A stretch of DNA of 64,000 nucleotides, taken from positions 868,001 through 932,000 of the forward strand of contig JAPOWR010000001.1 of the NCBI GenBank assembly GCA_026707545.1, written 5' to 3'. Shown here one piece after another: positions 8,113-18,795 of the stretch. The position numbers were made by a program, and so were the translations under genes. Origin of the DNA: Acidobacteriota bacterium. Lineage in GTDB: Bacteria > Acidobacteriota > Thermoanaerobaculia > Multivoradales > Multivoraceae. Under the pieces are notes generated by a model. It worked only from the letters and a program-made list of their open reading frames with translations. It did no database searches and had not been told where the DNA came from. Every line of letters begins with the position of its first letter. Position 1 is the stretch's first letter.

Positions 8113-9813
8113 TCAAACACGGCCGCCTATGATGACATCGAGCAGGTAGGGACCGCCGGTGGCGAAGGCCTCCCGGACCGCTCCCTCCACCTCGGCCGCG
8201 TCCTCGACCTTTCGTCCCGGGACGCCCATTCCCGCGGCCATCTCGACGAAGTCGAGTTCCGGCTCGGTCAGGTTCATGTGCGGGTAGGGACGCTCCGCCG
8301 GGATGCCGAAGCGCTCGCGGTAGATGTCCATGTTGATCTTCAGGATCTTGTACTCGCGGTTGTGCAGGATCAGGAACACGATCGGCATGTCGTAGTGGGC
8401 GGCGGTCCAGAGCGCCTGGATCGAGTACATCGCCGAGCCATCGCCGGAGAAGACGATGACTGGTCGCTCGGGGTGGGCCAGCGACGCGCCGATGCCGCCC
8501 ACCAGCCCCTGGCCGATGCCGCCTCCGCGCGTGCCGCAGTAGCGGGCGGGATCGTCGACGGGCAGGAATCCGAGCAGGTCGCCACCCGCGGTGATCGACT
8601 CGTTGACGATCACGGCGTCGTCGGGCACGGCCTTGGCGACCTCGGACATGAGCCGGGCCGGCGACATGGGCGAGTCGTCGAAGTGGGCGGCCAGCCGCTT
8701 CTGGCGCGCGGCCCGCGCGCCCTCGCTGGCCGTCCGCAGCTTGTCCATCCGCTCCGCGGCGGCAGTCCGGAAGCCGGAGTCGGCGGACTCTTCGAGCGCT
8801 GCCAGCAGGGCCGCGAGCCCGGCACGCGGGTCGGCGAGCATTCCCACCTCGACCGCGAAGTTGAAGGCGAGGCGGCCCGGTGCGTCCTCGATCTGGAGCA
8901 CCGTGGTTTCGGTGCCGAACGGCGAATCCGGGTCGAACCAGACCTCTTCGAAGAACGAGCCGCCGACCAGCAGGACGACGTCGGCGCCGCCGAGGGCATG
9001 CTGGATGCCGGCGTGGTTGAGTGGCATCCGAGGGCGGAAACAGGGGTGGCTCTGCGGAAAGTTCAGACGCTGCATCAGCCCTTCCGGGTAGACACCCGCG
9101 CCCACGAACTCGGCCAGGGCCACCAATTCCTGCTGGCCGTCGCTTCGGGCGACACCGTCTCCGACCACGATCGCCGGCTGGCGCGCCCGGCTCAGCACGT
9201 CGGCCATGTGGGCGACCGCGGCCGCTTCCGGCTGCGGCGCCCTGTAGAGGTCGCCGAGCGGCCGGACCGGCTCCGAAGTCTCTTCCTCCAGGACGTTCAG
9301 CGGCAGGGCGACGAACACCGGTCCGGCCGGCGGGTCGTGGGCGACCTTGAAGGCCCGGTGGAGGATCGGCGCGAACTCGTCGGCACGCTCGACCTGGACG
9401 CTCCACTTGACCAGGGGATCGGCCATCGCCACCAGGTCGTGTCCGAGCAGAGGTTCGCGGAGTCGGGAGCGGGTGTCCTGCTGACCGGCGGTGATGACCA
9501 TCGGGGTGTTCGCTTCCCAGGCGTTGTAGAGCATGCCAATGGCGTTGCCGAGTCCTGGCGCCACGTGCAGGTTGACGACGCCGGTGACCCCGGTCGACTG
9601 GGCGTAGTAGTGGGCGGCGCCAAGCGCCACGGACTCGTGCAGGGCGAGGACGTAGCGCAGGTCCGGGTGGTCCCCAAGCCGGTCCATCAGCGGACTCTCG
9701 GTGGTGCCGGGATTGCCGAACAGGAACGGTATGCCGTACTCGGTCAGTGTCTCGAGCAGGACGTCTCCGCCGCGTTGGGGACTGTGCTTGGGACGGATCG
9801 CTGGCAGGCTCAT
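8113..9813 (-). CDS. ThDP-dependent decarboxylase, benzoylformate-decarboxylase-like
   Basis: A 566-residue three-domain thiamine-diphosphate enzyme. The N-terminal pyrimidine domain has '[15 protein letters not shown]' and the catalytic-glutamate segment '[17 protein letters not shown]'. Then comes '[19 protein letters not shown]' and '[13 protein letters not shown]', resembling MdlC. The C-terminal PP domain has the ThDP/Mg motif '[21 protein letters not shown]' ending in 'LILHN'. Family members convert a 2-oxoacid to an aldehyde and CO2, or make acyloins; the substrate here is not known. The start at 9813 is chosen because homology begins at '[17 protein letters not shown]'; a longer frame would run into the aceA start region. 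It lies just upstream of the molybdo-hydroxylase operon on the same strand, suggesting an aldehyde-producing step before an aldehyde-oxidising one (inference). Confidence 0.85.
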   Translation of the reverse strand: MSLPAIRPKHSPQRGGDVLLETLTEYGIPFLFGNPGTTESPLMDRLGDHPDLRYVLALHESVALGAAHYYAQSTGVTGVVNLHVAPGLGNAIGMLYNAWEANTPMVITAGQQDTRSRLREPLLGHDLVAMADPLVKWSVQVERADEFAPILHRAFKVAHDPPAGPVFVALPLNVLEEETSEPVRPLGDLYRAPQPEAAAVAHMADVLSRARQPAIVVGDGVARSDGQQELVALAEFVGAGVYPEGLMQRLNFPQSHPCFRPRMPLNHAGIQHALGGADVVLLVGGSFFEEVWFDPDSPFGTETTVLQIEDAPGRLAFNFAVEVGMLADPRAGLAALLAALEESADSGFRTAAAERMDKLRTASEGARAARQKRLAAHFDDSPMSPARLMSEVAKAVPDDAVIVNESITAGGDLLGFLPVDDPARYCGTRGGGIGQGLVGGIGASLAHPERPVIVFSGDGSAMYSIQALWTAAHYDMPIVFLILHNREYKILKINMDIYRERFGIPAERPYPHMNLTEPELDFVEMAAGMGVPGRKVEDAAEVEGAVREAFATGGPYLLDVIIGGRV

Positions 9814-9952
9814 GGGCGTGGAGGGTAGCAGGAGGAAAGGGTCGTTCCTGAGCGGCCGTGTTGACATCGCCGGAAGCGCCCTTCCGGTGTTACGGTTAGC
9901 TCCTTCCGGCCCTTCGGGGGCATCCACAACGAGCCGGATGGAGATGACGGCA

Positions 9953-12265
9953 ATGGCTAGCGGCAAGACAGGCAACGGGACACTTGAACAGCAGACCGTG
10001 GCGGCAGCTGCATTCATGGGCGGTGATCGCTTTCACGGCATCAGGCGGCTCCACACCGCGCGCGAAGTGGCGGCGCAGCGAGGCACGATTCCGCAGGACC
10101 ACACGGTGGCGCGGGAGGCCGCGGTGGCCTTCCACGCGCGGCTGCGGGAGCTGTTCGACCAGAGGAAATCGATCACGAGTTTCGGCCCCTACTCCCCGGG
10201 CCAGGCGGTGGCGATGAAGCGGCGGGGGATCGAGGGCATCTACATCGGTGGCTGGGCGACTTCGGCCAAGGGCTCGATCACTGAGGATCCAGGACCGGAT
10301 CTCGCCAGCTATCCGTTGAGTCAGGTGCCCGACGAGGCCGCGGTGGTCGTGCGCGCCCTGCTCACCGCCGACAAGAACCAGGCCTTCGTCCGCTCGCGGA
10401 TGAGTGAAAAGGAGCAGCGGGCGACTCCCGCGACCGACTTCCGGCCGTTCATCATCGCCGACGCGGACACGGGTCACGGCGGTGAACAGCACGTGCGCAA
10501 TCTGATCCGCCGTTTCGTCGAAGTGGGCGTGCCCGGCTACCACATCGAGGACCAGAAGCCCGGAGTCAAGAAGTGCGGCCATCAGGCGGGCAAGGTCCTT
10601 GTGGCGCAGGACGAACAGAACAAGCGTCTCAACGCGGCCCGCTTCCAGTTGGATGTGATGGGAGTGCCGGGAATCATCGTTGGACGCACTGACTCCGAGG
10701 CCGCGACGTTCATCGACGGCAACGGCGACGAACGAGATCAGGCCTTCATTCTGGGGGCTACGAACTTCGATCTGCCGAGCTGCAAGACGGCGACCCTGGC
10801 AATTCTCCGGCGGTTGAACTCCCTGGGCGCGGAGGAGGTTCGCGGTCACAGGCTCTACGACATCTCGGAGGCCGCCTATCACCGCGCCGACGTCTGGCTG
10901 GACGGCGCCGGCGTCTATGAGCAGCTCGAGTCCTCCTACCGGAAGACGGGCCAGAGCGGCGGAACGGACATGGAGGCCGTGCTCGAGGAGACGATGGCCC
11001 GCTTTCTCGATGCCTGGCAGTTGGAGGCGAGGCTCAAGACCTACCCGCAGGCGGTGGCGGAGGTGATCGCGTTCCGCGAAGAAGAGGGCGCCGTCTTCGA
11101 GTTCACGGTGGAGGAGTGGTTGGAGTTCGCCCACTCCGTGTCGGTCGAAGAGGCGGCGGCCAGGGCGCGCAAGATGGGTATCAACCTGGTCTGGGACGCC
11201 GAGATGGCGCGGACCCCCGAGGGCTACTACCAGATACGGGGCGGCATCGAGTACGCGATTTCCCGTTCGTTGCACGCGGCACCGTACGCCGACCTGATCT
11301 GGATGGAGACGGCGACCGCGAATCTGGCCGATGCCAGGCGGTTCGCCGAGGCGATTCACGCCGTGTATCCGGATCAGTTACTGGCCTACAACCTGTCGCC
11401 GTCCTTCAACTGGGACACGACCGGCATGACCGACGAGGAGATGAAGAAGTTCCCCGAGGAACTGGGCAAGCTCGGCTTCGTGTTCAACTTCATCACCTAC
11501 GGCGGCCATCAGGTCGACGGTCTGGCGGCCGAGGACTTCGCCACCGCCCTGCGCGAGGACGGCATGCTCGCCCTGGCCCGGCTGCAGCGCAAGCTGCGCC
11601 TGGTGGGGTCGCCGTATCGGACGCCGCAGGCCCTCGTCGGCGGCGCCCGGCTCGACGGCGGGCTCTCGGCCGCGACCGGCCATACGGCGACGACCAAGGC
11701 GATGGGCAAGGGGTCGACCCATGTCCAGCACCTGGCGCAGACCGAGGTGCCGCCGCGGTTGCTCGAGGAGTGGCTGGAACTCTGGCGTGGGAAGTACGAC
11801 GTCGACGAGCTGCTGCGAGTGGAACTCCGGCCTCACGTCGCCGGCTCCGAGCTCCTGGAACTCAACGTCATGGCGCAGAACGGACGGGAGGAGTCGAAGG
11901 CGGCGAACGTCGTGTTCGCGCCTATCCGGGACCGCCGAGAGCGCATGATCCTGTCGGTGCGCGATCAGAACACCTTCGACCTCGACCTGAGGCGGCGGCG
12001 GCTCATGGCGCTGATCCACGTGTTCCTGATCCATCGCTACGGCGCGGTCTGGGTGCACTACGTCAGTCCAACCGACGACAACCAGCACCAGACCCGGCGC
12101 ATGATCGAACTGGGGATCTTCGAAAGCGCGAACACCGAGGTCGGTGAGATCATCGTCGCGGCGGTGAACCGGGAACGGTTGAAGGAACTGGCGGAACCGG
12201 ACCGCGAAGCGCTCACGGCGTTGATCGAGAAGACCGAGCCGGTACCGGTGCGGGCCGCTTCGTGA
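9953..12265 (+). CDS. aceA: Isocitrate lyase, long form
   Basis: Cleaves isocitrate to glyoxylate and succinate (glyoxylate shunt). At 770 residues it is much longer than the E. coli-type enzyme (about 430) and matches the long AceA2-like class known from mycobacteria. The catalytic motif 'KKCGHQ' (Cys208) is intact, and '[25 protein letters not shown]' and '[20 protein letters not shown]' are typical of the family. The ATG at 9953 is chosen because GGAG lies 9 nt upstream; ATGs at 9938 and 9944 are alternatives. The stop overlaps the GTG start of the metalloprotease (GTGA), suggesting coupled translation. No malate synthase is in the window. Confidence 0.93.
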   Translation: MASGKTGNGTLEQQTVAAAAFMGGDRFHGIRRLHTAREVAAQRGTIPQDHTVAREAAVAFHARLRELFDQRKSITSFGPYSPGQAVAMKRRGIEGIYIGGWATSAKGSITEDPGPDLASYPLSQVPDEAAVVVRALLTADKNQAFVRSRMSEKEQRATPATDFRPFIIADADTGHGGEQHVRNLIRRFVEVGVPGYHIEDQKPGVKKCGHQAGKVLVAQDEQNKRLNAARFQLDVMGVPGIIVGRTDSEAATFIDGNGDERDQAFILGATNFDLPSCKTATLAILRRLNSLGAEEVRGHRLYDISEAAYHRADVWLDGAGVYEQLESSYRKTGQSGGTDMEAVLEETMARFLDAWQLEARLKTYPQAVAEVIAFREEEGAVFEFTVEEWLEFAHSVSVEEAAARARKMGINLVWDAEMARTPEGYYQIRGGIEYAISRSLHAAPYADLIWMETATANLADARRFAEAIHAVYPDQLLAYNLSPSFNWDTTGMTDEEMKKFPEELGKLGFVFNFITYGGHQVDGLAAEDFATALREDGMLALARLQRKLRLVGSPYRTPQALVGGARLDGGLSAATGHTATTKAMGKGSTHVQHLAQTEVPPRLLEEWLELWRGKYDVDELLRVELRPHVAGSELLELNVMAQNGREESKAANVVFAPIRDRRERMILSVRDQNTFDLDLRRRRLMALIHVFLIHRYGAVWVHYVSPTDDNQHQTRRMIELGIFESANTEVGEIIVAAVNRERLKELAEPDREALTALIEKTEPVPVRAAS

Positions 12266-14877
12266 TCCCGGCCGCCGCCCCCGGCTCGCCCGGTTCCGCG
12301 GCCGCGGCCCGGGCCCTGCCGGCGGTCGTGGGCCTGGCGGTCGCGTTCTGGGCTCAGGCGCTGGTGGGGCAGGAGCAGCAGAAGAAGGAGTCGCAGAAAC
12401 CCCCGTCTGTCGCTGAGGCCACCGAGGGTCATGAGCATCTGGCCGGCTTCCTCGACCTGTTCTGGGACAGCCGGGCCGGCAGGCTCTTCCTGCGGGTCGA
12501 AGCGTTCGATGCCGATCTGCTCTACATCCAGTCGCTGTCGGCGGGCCTGGGATCGAACGACATCGGACTCGACCGGGGTCAGCTCGGGCGCACCCACCTG
12601 GCCCGTTTCGAACGGGTCGGGCCGAAGGTGCTTCTGGTTCACCAGAACACGCGCTACCGGGCGATCAGCGACAACGAGGACGAGCGCCGCGCGGTGGCGG
12701 ATGCCTTCGCTCGTTCCGTGCTTTGGGGCTTCGAAGTCGAGGCCGAGGCCGAGGACGGTTCCGTGCTGGTCGATGCGACCGACTTCGTGCTCCGGGATGC
12801 GCACGGCGTGGTGGCGCGGCTCCACCAGCGTGGGCAGGGGAGCTACCAGTTGGACGCGTCGCGGTCGGCTATTCATCGCCCCGGCGTGGCCGCCTTTCCG
12901 CGCAACTCGGAACTCGAGGGCACGCAAACCTTCGTACTGCGCGGGTCCGACCGCGGTCCGGGAAGTTGGGTGAGCCAGGTCGCACCGTCGCCCGAGGCAG
13001 TGACGTTGCGAATCCGCCACTCCTTCGTCGCGCTGCCCGAACCCGGTTACGAACCCCGGCGCGCCGATCCCCGTGCCGGCTTCAATGTGACCAGCTACTT
13101 CGACTACGCGACCCCGATCGAACAGCCGCTCGAGGTCAGCTTCATCGACCGGCATCGGCTGGAGAAGCGTGATCCGAGCGCCGAGCGAAGCGAACCGGTC
13201 GAACCGATCGTCTACTACCTCGATCGCGGCGCGCCGGAGCCGATCCGCTCCGCGCTGCTCGACGGCGCCCGCTGGTGGAACGAGGCGTTCGAGGCCGCGG
13301 GCTACATCGACGCGTTCCGGGTCGAACTCCTGCCGGAGGGCGCCGACCTGCTCGACGTCCGCTACAACGTGATCCAGTGGGTTCACCGGTCGACCCGCGG
13401 ATGGTCCTACGGCGGCGGGGTCACCGACCCGCGTACCGGCGAGATCCTCAAGGGTCACGTGACGCTCGGTTCCCTGCGGGTGCGGCAGGACTTCCTGATC
13501 GCCCAGGGGTTGGTCTCGCCGTACGAGGACGCGGACTCGTCCACCGAGGCGCTCACCGAGATGGCGCTTGCCCGACTGCGTCAGCTTTCGGCCCATGAAG
13601 TCGGCCACACGATCGGTCTGATGCACAACTTCGCCTCCAGCGTGGACGGACCGGATGGCCGCGAGTCGGTCATGGATTACCCGCATCCGCTGGCCCGCTT
13701 GCGCGAAGACGGGACGATCGACCTGAGCGCCGCCTACGACGTCGGCGTCGGCGAGTGGGACAAGCGGACGGTTCTGTACGGCTACGCCGACTTCCCCGAC
13801 GGTGCGGACGAGGCAGCCGAGCTCGACGCGATCCTGCAGGGAACGATCGACGCCGGCCTCCACTACATCAGCGATGAGGACGCGCGGCCGGCGGGCGGCG
13901 CGCATCCCCTGGCCCACCTCTGGGACAACGGCCGTTCCGCGGCGGAGGAGCTGCGCCGACTCCTGTCGGTGCGGCGGGCCGCGCTCGGGCGTTTCTCCGA
14001 GCGCAGTATCCGGGTCGGCGCTCCGCTGTCGGAACTGGAGGACGTGTTGACGCCTCTCTACCTGCTGCACCGGTACCAGATCGAGGCGGCGGCGAAGACC
14101 GTCGGTGGCGTCGACTACAGCTACGCGGTGCGGGGCGACGGCAGGGCACCGGCGTCGCTGCTGCCGCCGGCGATTCAGCTCGACGCACTCGACGCGCTGC
14201 TACGGACGGTCGATCCAGCCGAACTCACGTTGCCGCAGCGGATACTCGACCTGATTCCGCCGCCCCCTCCGGGCCGCAGCCGGGGCCGGGAGCACCTGCC
14301 ATCGCGCGCCGGTCTGACGTTCGACCCGGTTGGCGCGGCTGAGATGGCGGCCGATCTGACGTTCGCCATGGTCTTCGATGGCGAACGGGCGGCCCGGCTG
14401 GTCGACCACCACGCGCGGGCGGCGGAACAGCCGGCTCTTGGCGCCGTGATCGAGCGGGTGCTGGCCGTGACCTGGCGTGCCGATCCTTCGCCGGGCCTTA
14501 CCGGAGAAGTCGGCCGGGCGGTCGACTTCGCCGCCCTGCGGCGCCTGATGGCGCTCGCGGCGGGCGTCCCCGTCGCCATGCCGCCGAACTTCGACTGGCC
14601 GGTCGTGCCGGCGCGGTCGGGATCGTTCCAGGTGCGCGCCGAGGCGCGGTCCGCTCTGTCAGCTCTAGGGCGATGGCTGGAGGAGAACCCGGGCGAGACG
14701 GACGAGCCCGCGGAGCGGGCGCATCGGACCTACGGGGGGTGGCTGATCGAGCGGTTTCTCAAGGATCCGGGCTCGGTGGAACTGCCCGCGCCGCTGCGGT
14801 CGCCGGACGGCTCGCCGATCGGCTGCGGTGTGGGTCACGGTGGGGAATCCCTTTCGGCCTTTGTGCTGCCGCAATGA
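12262..14877 (+). CDS. Secreted zinc-dependent metalloprotease (DUF5117/DUF4953 type)
   Basis: An 871-residue protein with an N-terminal signal-like stretch (hydrophobic '[20 protein letters not shown]'). The metzincin zinc site '[13 protein letters not shown]' has His445, Glu446, His449 and His455, followed by '[12 protein letters not shown]', the likely Met-turn. Upstream '[25 protein letters not shown]' and '[28 protein letters not shown]' are diagnostic of this predicted periplasmic or extracellular peptidase family. GTG start overlaps the aceA stop by 4 nt, and its own stop overlaps the next ATG, so the three genes form one coupled transcript. Substrate unknown. Confidence 0.88.
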   Translation: MIPAAAPGSPGSAAAARALPAVVGLAVAFWAQALVGQEQQKKESQKPPSVAEATEGHEHLAGFLDLFWDSRAGRLFLRVEAFDADLLYIQSLSAGLGSNDIGLDRGQLGRTHLARFERVGPKVLLVHQNTRYRAISDNEDERRAVADAFARSVLWGFEVEAEAEDGSVLVDATDFVLRDAHGVVARLHQRGQGSYQLDASRSAIHRPGVAAFPRNSELEGTQTFVLRGSDRGPGSWVSQVAPSPEAVTLRIRHSFVALPEPGYEPRRADPRAGFNVTSYFDYATPIEQPLEVSFIDRHRLEKRDPSAERSEPVEPIVYYLDRGAPEPIRSALLDGARWWNEAFEAAGYIDAFRVELLPEGADLLDVRYNVIQWVHRSTRGWSYGGGVTDPRTGEILKGHVTLGSLRVRQDFLIAQGLVSPYEDADSSTEALTEMALARLRQLSAHEVGHTIGLMHNFASSVDGPDGRESVMDYPHPLARLREDGTIDLSAAYDVGVGEWDKRTVLYGYADFPDGADEAAELDAILQGTIDAGLHYISDEDARPAGGAHPLAHLWDNGRSAAEELRRLLSVRRAALGRFSERSIRVGAPLSELEDVLTPLYLLHRYQIEAAAKTVGGVDYSYAVRGDGRAPASLLPPAIQLDALDALLRTVDPAELTLPQRILDLIPPPPPGRSRGREHLPSRAGLTFDPVGAAEMAADLTFAMVFDGERAARLVDHHARAAEQPALGAVIERVLAVTWRADPSPGLTGEVGRAVDFAALRRLMALAAGVPVAMPPNFDWPVVPARSGSFQVRAEARSALSALGRWLEENPGETDEPAERAHRTYGGWLIERFLKDPGSVELPAPLRSPDGSPIGCGVGHGGESLSAFVLPQ

Positions 14878-16088
14878 GCGGCGATCCATCCGCAGCGCTG
14901 CGGTTGCCCGAGGTCGTGGCGAGGCTCTACACCGCCAGTGCGCAGGCCGAGCTCGTCGACCTCCGGCGCACGCTCCACGCCGACCCTGAACTCTCGCTCC
15001 AGGAAGAGCGCACCGCGGCCCGGCTCGAGCAGACGCTGGTGGAACTCGGCATCGACGAGGTCGTTCGGGTCGCCGGCACCGGCGTGGTCGGCCGCATCCG
15101 CGGCCGTGACCCCGAGGCGCCACCGGTCGCGGTTCGCGGCGACATCGACGCGCTGCCGATCACCGAGGCCACAGGGCTGCCGTTTACGTCCTGCAACGAG
15201 GGCGTGATGCACGCCTGCGGCCACGACGTTCATGCCTCGTGGACGGTGGCGGCGGCGAGACTGCTTCAGGCCGAGCCGGCGGCGGGGGACGTGCTGCTCG
15301 TGTTGCAGCCGGCGGAGGAGACGGGCGAGGGCGCCCTGGCGGTGCTGGCGTCCGGCGTCCTGGACGATGTGGAAGCGATCTTCGGCGCGCACGTCGACCT
15401 CACCTTCGAGATCGGGCAGGCGATGATCCAGCCGGGGGCGGTGGGCGCGGCCGCCGACCGGTTCGAGGTGGAATTGGTCGGCCGGGGCGCTCACGGAGCC
15501 AGGCCGCACCAGGGGTTGGATCCGATCGTCGGCGCGGCACAGGTGATCTCGGCTCTCCAGACCGTCGTGACCCGGCGGGTACCGCCCGACCAGCCGGCGG
15601 TGGTCACAGTCGGCGCCGTCGAGGCGGGAACGGCTCACAACGTGATTCCCGATCGGGCGGTACTCAAGGGCACCATGCGCTCGCTCGACCCGGCGATCCG
15701 CCAGTTGCTGGCGGACGAAGTGAGGCACGTGGCCGAATCGGTGGCTTCGGCCTGCCGGCTCGAGGCCAGGATCCGGATGCTCCAGGGAACGCCGGCGGTC
15801 CTGAACGACGAACGCGCCGCGGCCTGGGCGCATGAGGCCGCCGCTTCGGTGATCGGCGCCGAATCGGTCAAGCCGCTGCCGGCCGCCAACATGGGCGGTG
15901 AGGACTTCGCCTTCTACCAGGAGCGCATCCCCGGGTGCTTCATCCGGGTCGGCGCGCGGTTGCCCGACGATCCGGTCGTGGGCGCCCATACGCCCTACTT
16001 CGCGCCGGCCGAAGAGGCGATCTTCGTCGGCGGCGCGTTGCTCGCCGCGGCGTCGCGCCGGGCGTCGGCCGAGCTTGCGGGCGGCTAG
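14874..16088 (+). CDS. M20-family amidohydrolase (hippurate/N-acyl-amino-acid hydrolase type)
   Basis: A 404-residue metallo-amidohydrolase. Metal ligands are visible in 'HACGHDVHA' (residues 113-121, with Cys115 and His117 typical of the family), 'QPAEETGEGA' (Glu148, Glu149) and C-terminal 'GAHTPYFAP'. A dimerisation-domain segment 'GRGAHGARPHQGLDPIVGAAQVI' is present. It probably releases an amino acid from an N-acyl or N-aroyl conjugate; no signal peptide, so cytoplasmic. The ATG at 14874 overlaps the metalloprotease stop (ATGA). Co-transcription with a secreted peptidase suggests use of external peptides or conjugates (inference). Confidence 0.9.
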   Translation: MSGDPSAALRLPEVVARLYTASAQAELVDLRRTLHADPELSLQEERTAARLEQTLVELGIDEVVRVAGTGVVGRIRGRDPEAPPVAVRGDIDALPITEATGLPFTSCNEGVMHACGHDVHASWTVAAARLLQAEPAAGDVLLVLQPAEETGEGALAVLASGVLDDVEAIFGAHVDLTFEIGQAMIQPGAVGAAADRFEVELVGRGAHGARPHQGLDPIVGAAQVISALQTVVTRRVPPDQPAVVTVGAVEAGTAHNVIPDRAVLKGTMRSLDPAIRQLLADEVRHVAESVASACRLEARIRMLQGTPAVLNDERAAAWAHEAAASVIGAESVKPLPAANMGGEDFAFYQERIPGCFIRVGARLPDDPVVGAHTPYFAPAEEAIFVGGALLAAASRRASAELAGG

Positions 16089-16118
16089 GGCGCCTCCTGC
16101 GCCGCCGGCGGTTGTTCG

Positions 16119-16772
16119 TCAGAAGGCGAAGATGAGACCCACGCTCGCGACGGCCTGGATCAGGTCGTCTCGTTCTCCTTCGTAGCAGCAGTCGTAGCAG
16201 CAAAGGTCCTCGTCGCCCGTGCTCGTCACCAGCAGTCGGCCTTCGAGTCGCAGACCGAAGTGGTCCGTGAAGAAGATCTTCGCTCCACCGCCAAGACCGA
16301 CGGAGAAGCGGTTCTCGGTCTCCGGCAGGAAGTCGCTATCCGGCGAGAGTCGGGTGATGCCGGCGGTGAGCGATGCGAAGGGGCGAACCAGGCCGAGGGG
16401 CGCGCTCCAGGCGACGCCGCCGTGGAGGTAGGTCACGTTCATCGTGCCGAGATCCGCGGCACCCAGGAACGGCCCCTCGTCGAGTCCGAAGCTCGTGTCC
16501 TGTTCGTTCCAATGGAGCTCGATGTGGAGGTTCCGCCGGACCGGGAAGCCCACGATCAGACCGTGAGCCTCGGCATCGCCGATCTCCAGGTCGAGGCGCC
16601 CGAACTCGAGGTCGTCGATCTCGAAGCCGCCTAGAAAACTGTGGCCGTAGGTTGGCGTGATCTCGAAGCGCGGCTTCTGAGCTTCGGCGGCAGAGGTCGC
16701 CGTGGCCAGAAGGGCGGCCAGTGCGGCGGTGACGGACAGTGTCCTGTGCAGGTGACGGCGTGCCTTGGTCAT
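16119..16772 (-). CDS. Outer-membrane beta-barrel protein
   Basis: A 217-residue protein with a signal peptide (basic start, hydrophobic 'LSVTAALAALLATATSAAEA', cleavage likely before 'QKPRF'). Alternating strands follow: 'RFEITPTYGHSFLGGFEI', 'LHIELHWNEQDTSF', 'VTYLHGGVAWSAPLGLVRPFASLTAGITRL', 'NRFSVGLGGGAKIFFTDHFGLRLEGRLLV', ending 'AVASVGLIFAF' with the terminal Phe typical of BamA-assembled barrels. It fits the OmpW/OprF-like barrel superfamily. A cluster of cysteines 'CCYDCCYEG' lies in a predicted loop near the C terminus and is unusual for an outer-membrane barrel. An AGGAGA ribosome site precedes the ATG. Confidence 0.75.
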   Translation of the reverse strand: MTKARRHLHRTLSVTAALAALLATATSAAEAQKPRFEITPTYGHSFLGGFEIDDLEFGRLDLEIGDAEAHGLIVGFPVRRNLHIELHWNEQDTSFGLDEGPFLGAADLGTMNVTYLHGGVAWSAPLGLVRPFASLTAGITRLSPDSDFLPETENRFSVGLGGGAKIFFTDHFGLRLEGRLLVTSTGDEDLCCYDCCYEGERDDLIQAVASVGLIFAF

Positions 16773-16964
16773 CGTTTCTCCTATGAGGGGCAGGAGAGAC
16801 GAAACTGCAAGTTTCGGGCCGGCGCTCGCTGTGTGTTCGAGAGGAGTGGAGCGGCGTGCTGCTGTCCACTGGGGAGGTAGTCAGTCGACGGCGCACGAAG
16901 AGGAGCATGCCGCTCCACCCCTGCTCCGGTTTACGCACGCGGATCGGCAGAGTTTCCCGCGCCG
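16773..16964 (-). promoter_or_regulatory. Leader region of the barrel gene, with an inverted repeat
   Basis: This 192-nt gap lies between the fabI stop and the barrel-protein start (both minus strand). It contains a perfect 6-bp inverted repeat CGAAAC-TTGCA-GTTTCG (minus strand) at 16800-16816, about 28 nt before the ATG, which could be an operator or a 5'UTR hairpin. No clear promoter boxes were found. Confidence 0.25.
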
Positions 16965-17810
16965 CTAGTTCGTCTTCCGGTCCGGATGCCGCATCGCGGT
17001 GATGTTGAACCCGGCGTCGACGAAGTGGATGCCGCCGGTGGTTCCTGCGCTCAGGTCGGAGAGCAGGTAGGCAGCCGTGGCACCGACGTCGTCGACCGTG
17101 ATGTTGCGGCCGAGTGGTGCCCGCTCCGGCATTGCCTTCAGCATGCCGCGCATCCCTGAGACGCCGGAAGCGGCGAGCGTCCTCACCGGGCCGGCGGAGA
17201 TGCCGTGCACGCGGATGTTCTTCGGGCCGAGGTCGACGGCGAGGTAGCGGATCGAGGCCTCGAGGGCCGCCTTGGCGATGCCCATCACGTTGTAGTTGGG
17301 GGTCGCCTTGGTGGCCCCGTAGTAGGTCATCGCGATCACGCTTCCGCCGTCGGTCATCAGCGGTTCTGCCGCTCGGGCGAGCGCGATCAGGGAGTAGCAA
17401 CTGATGTCCAGGGCGGTGGCGAAGCCGGAGCGGGAGGTGTCGACCGTGCGGCCGAGCAGGTCCTCCCGGTTGGCGAACGCCACGGAGTGGACGAGGAAGT
17501 CCAGTCGGCCCCAGCGTTCCGCGAGAGTGGCGAAGATGGCTTCGATCTGAGCGTCGTCCGTCACGTCGAGCGGCTCGACGATGGTCGACCCGATGCTCTC
17601 GGCCAGCGGCCGGACACGACGTTCGAGGGCGTCTCCCTGGAATGTGAACGCGAGCTCCGCGCCTTCGCGGTGGGCGCGCCCCGCGATGCCCCAGGCCAGC
17701 GATCGCTTGTTCGCGACCCCGACGATCAGGCCGCGACGACCGGCCAGCAGCCCACCCGGGGCAGGCGATCCCGGCGAGGAGTCGGCGGGAGGTGATTCGG
17801 GCGCGGTCAC
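16965..17810 (-). CDS. fabI: Enoyl-[acyl-carrier-protein] reductase
   Basis: Catalyses the last reductive step of type II fatty-acid elongation using NAD(P)H. This short-chain-dehydrogenase-like protein has 281 residues, slightly long because of a Pro/Ser-rich N-terminal extension of about 22 residues. It shows the cofactor motif '[16 protein letters not shown]' (residues 28-43), '[18 protein letters not shown]' and the FabI active site with Tyr173, Met176 and Lys180 ('[19 protein letters not shown]'), then '[15 protein letters not shown]'. It is divergent from the EamA transporter gene. Confidence 0.95.
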   Translation of the reverse strand: MTAPESPPADSSPGSPAPGGLLAGRRGLIVGVANKRSLAWGIAGRAHREGAELAFTFQGDALERRVRPLAESIGSTIVEPLDVTDDAQIEAIFATLAERWGRLDFLVHSVAFANREDLLGRTVDTSRSGFATALDISCYSLIALARAAEPLMTDGGSVIAMTYYGATKATPNYNVMGIAKAALEASIRYLAVDLGPKNIRVHGISAGPVRTLAASGVSGMRGMLKAMPERAPLGRNITVDDVGATAAYLLSDLSAGTTGGIHFVDAGFNITAMRHPDRKTN

Positions 17811-17896
17811 GGGCGGCGGGATTCTACACGCCGAATAGTCGGGATTGGCCCCGGGGCACGGTCAGGGGCTACAACGGCGTAGACTGAATCCCGCGC

Positions 17897-18784
17897 ATGG
17901 TCTCGGTGCTCGGCATCGTCCTCGTCGTCGGCGCGACGCTCTGCTTCTCGTTGTTCGACCTGCTGCGCAAGAAGCTCACGGGAAGGCTGAGCGATGCCTT
18001 CCTGGTCATGGTTCTGGCGCTTGGAGCGGTGCCCCTGTACGGCGTCTGGGTAGCGGTCCAGCCGCCGGCGGTGGTGAGCCGCTCGTACCTCCTGCCAGGG
18101 CTTCTGTCGGTGGCCTGTAACCTCGGCGCGAACTACGGCTTCCTTCGTTCGGTGCGGTTGGCCGGATTGAGCGCCGTGATTCCGCTGCTGTCCCTGACGC
18201 CGGTGTTCACGGCCCTGCTCGGGATTCCGCTGCTCGGTGAGCTGCCGGGGGCGCGCGAGTGGCTCGGCATCGCCATGGTGGTCGGCGCCGCCCTCGCTCT
18301 GCAACTCGGTGAGCGCTCCGGCGAACGCGGCCGGCCCTGGACGTTGGGGGCGGGCGCCTGGTGGATGATCCTGGTCGCTTTCCTCTGGGCGTCGGCGCTG
18401 CCGCTGGACAAGCTCGCCACCGAGGCCTCGAACGCGGCGTTCCACGGACTGGTCATGCATCTGGGGGTCGGCCTCTCGGTGGTCGTGATCGTCGCTCGGG
18501 GTTTCAGGAGTTCGGCCGGACGGCGCGAGCGAGCCGGGACCAGCGTCGGAGCTCGCACCTGGCTCCTGCTGCTGACGGCGGTCGTCATCGGCGCGGCGGC
18601 GCAGGGTCTCCAGTTGCTCTCCCTCCAGCACGCCTGGGTCGGCTTCGTCGAGACGGTGAAGCGGGGTATCGGGTCGTCGCTGGCGCTGGTCCTCGGCCGC
18701 CTGTTCTTCGCGGAGCGGCTGACGGCCCGAAAGGTGTTGAGCGTGGCCGTGATCGCGGCCGGGGTCGCGGTGATGCTCTGGTAG
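17897..18784 (+). CDS. EamA/DMT-family transporter
   Basis: A 295-residue inner-membrane protein with about ten hydrophobic segments in two five-helix EamA repeats: 'VLGIVLVVGATLCFSLFDLLRKK', 'LSAVIPLLSLTPVFTALLGIPLLGE', 'WLGIAMVVGAALALQL', then 'WWMILVAFLWASALPLDKLA', 'TWLLLLTAVVIGAAAQGLQL' and the terminal 'VLSVAVIAAGVAVML'. Family members export metabolites or amino acids; the substrate cannot be predicted. ATG start; the PQQ-type dehydrogenase gene follows 11 nt after the stop. Confidence 0.85.
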   Translation: MVSVLGIVLVVGATLCFSLFDLLRKKLTGRLSDAFLVMVLALGAVPLYGVWVAVQPPAVVSRSYLLPGLLSVACNLGANYGFLRSVRLAGLSAVIPLLSLTPVFTALLGIPLLGELPGAREWLGIAMVVGAALALQLGERSGERGRPWTLGAGAWWMILVAFLWASALPLDKLATEASNAAFHGLVMHLGVGLSVVVIVARGFRSSAGRRERAGTSVGARTWLLLLTAVVIGAAAQGLQLLSLQHAWVGFVETVKRGIGSSLALVLGRLFFAERLTARKVLSVAVIAAGVAVMLW

Positions 18785-18795
18785 GTTGACGGACC

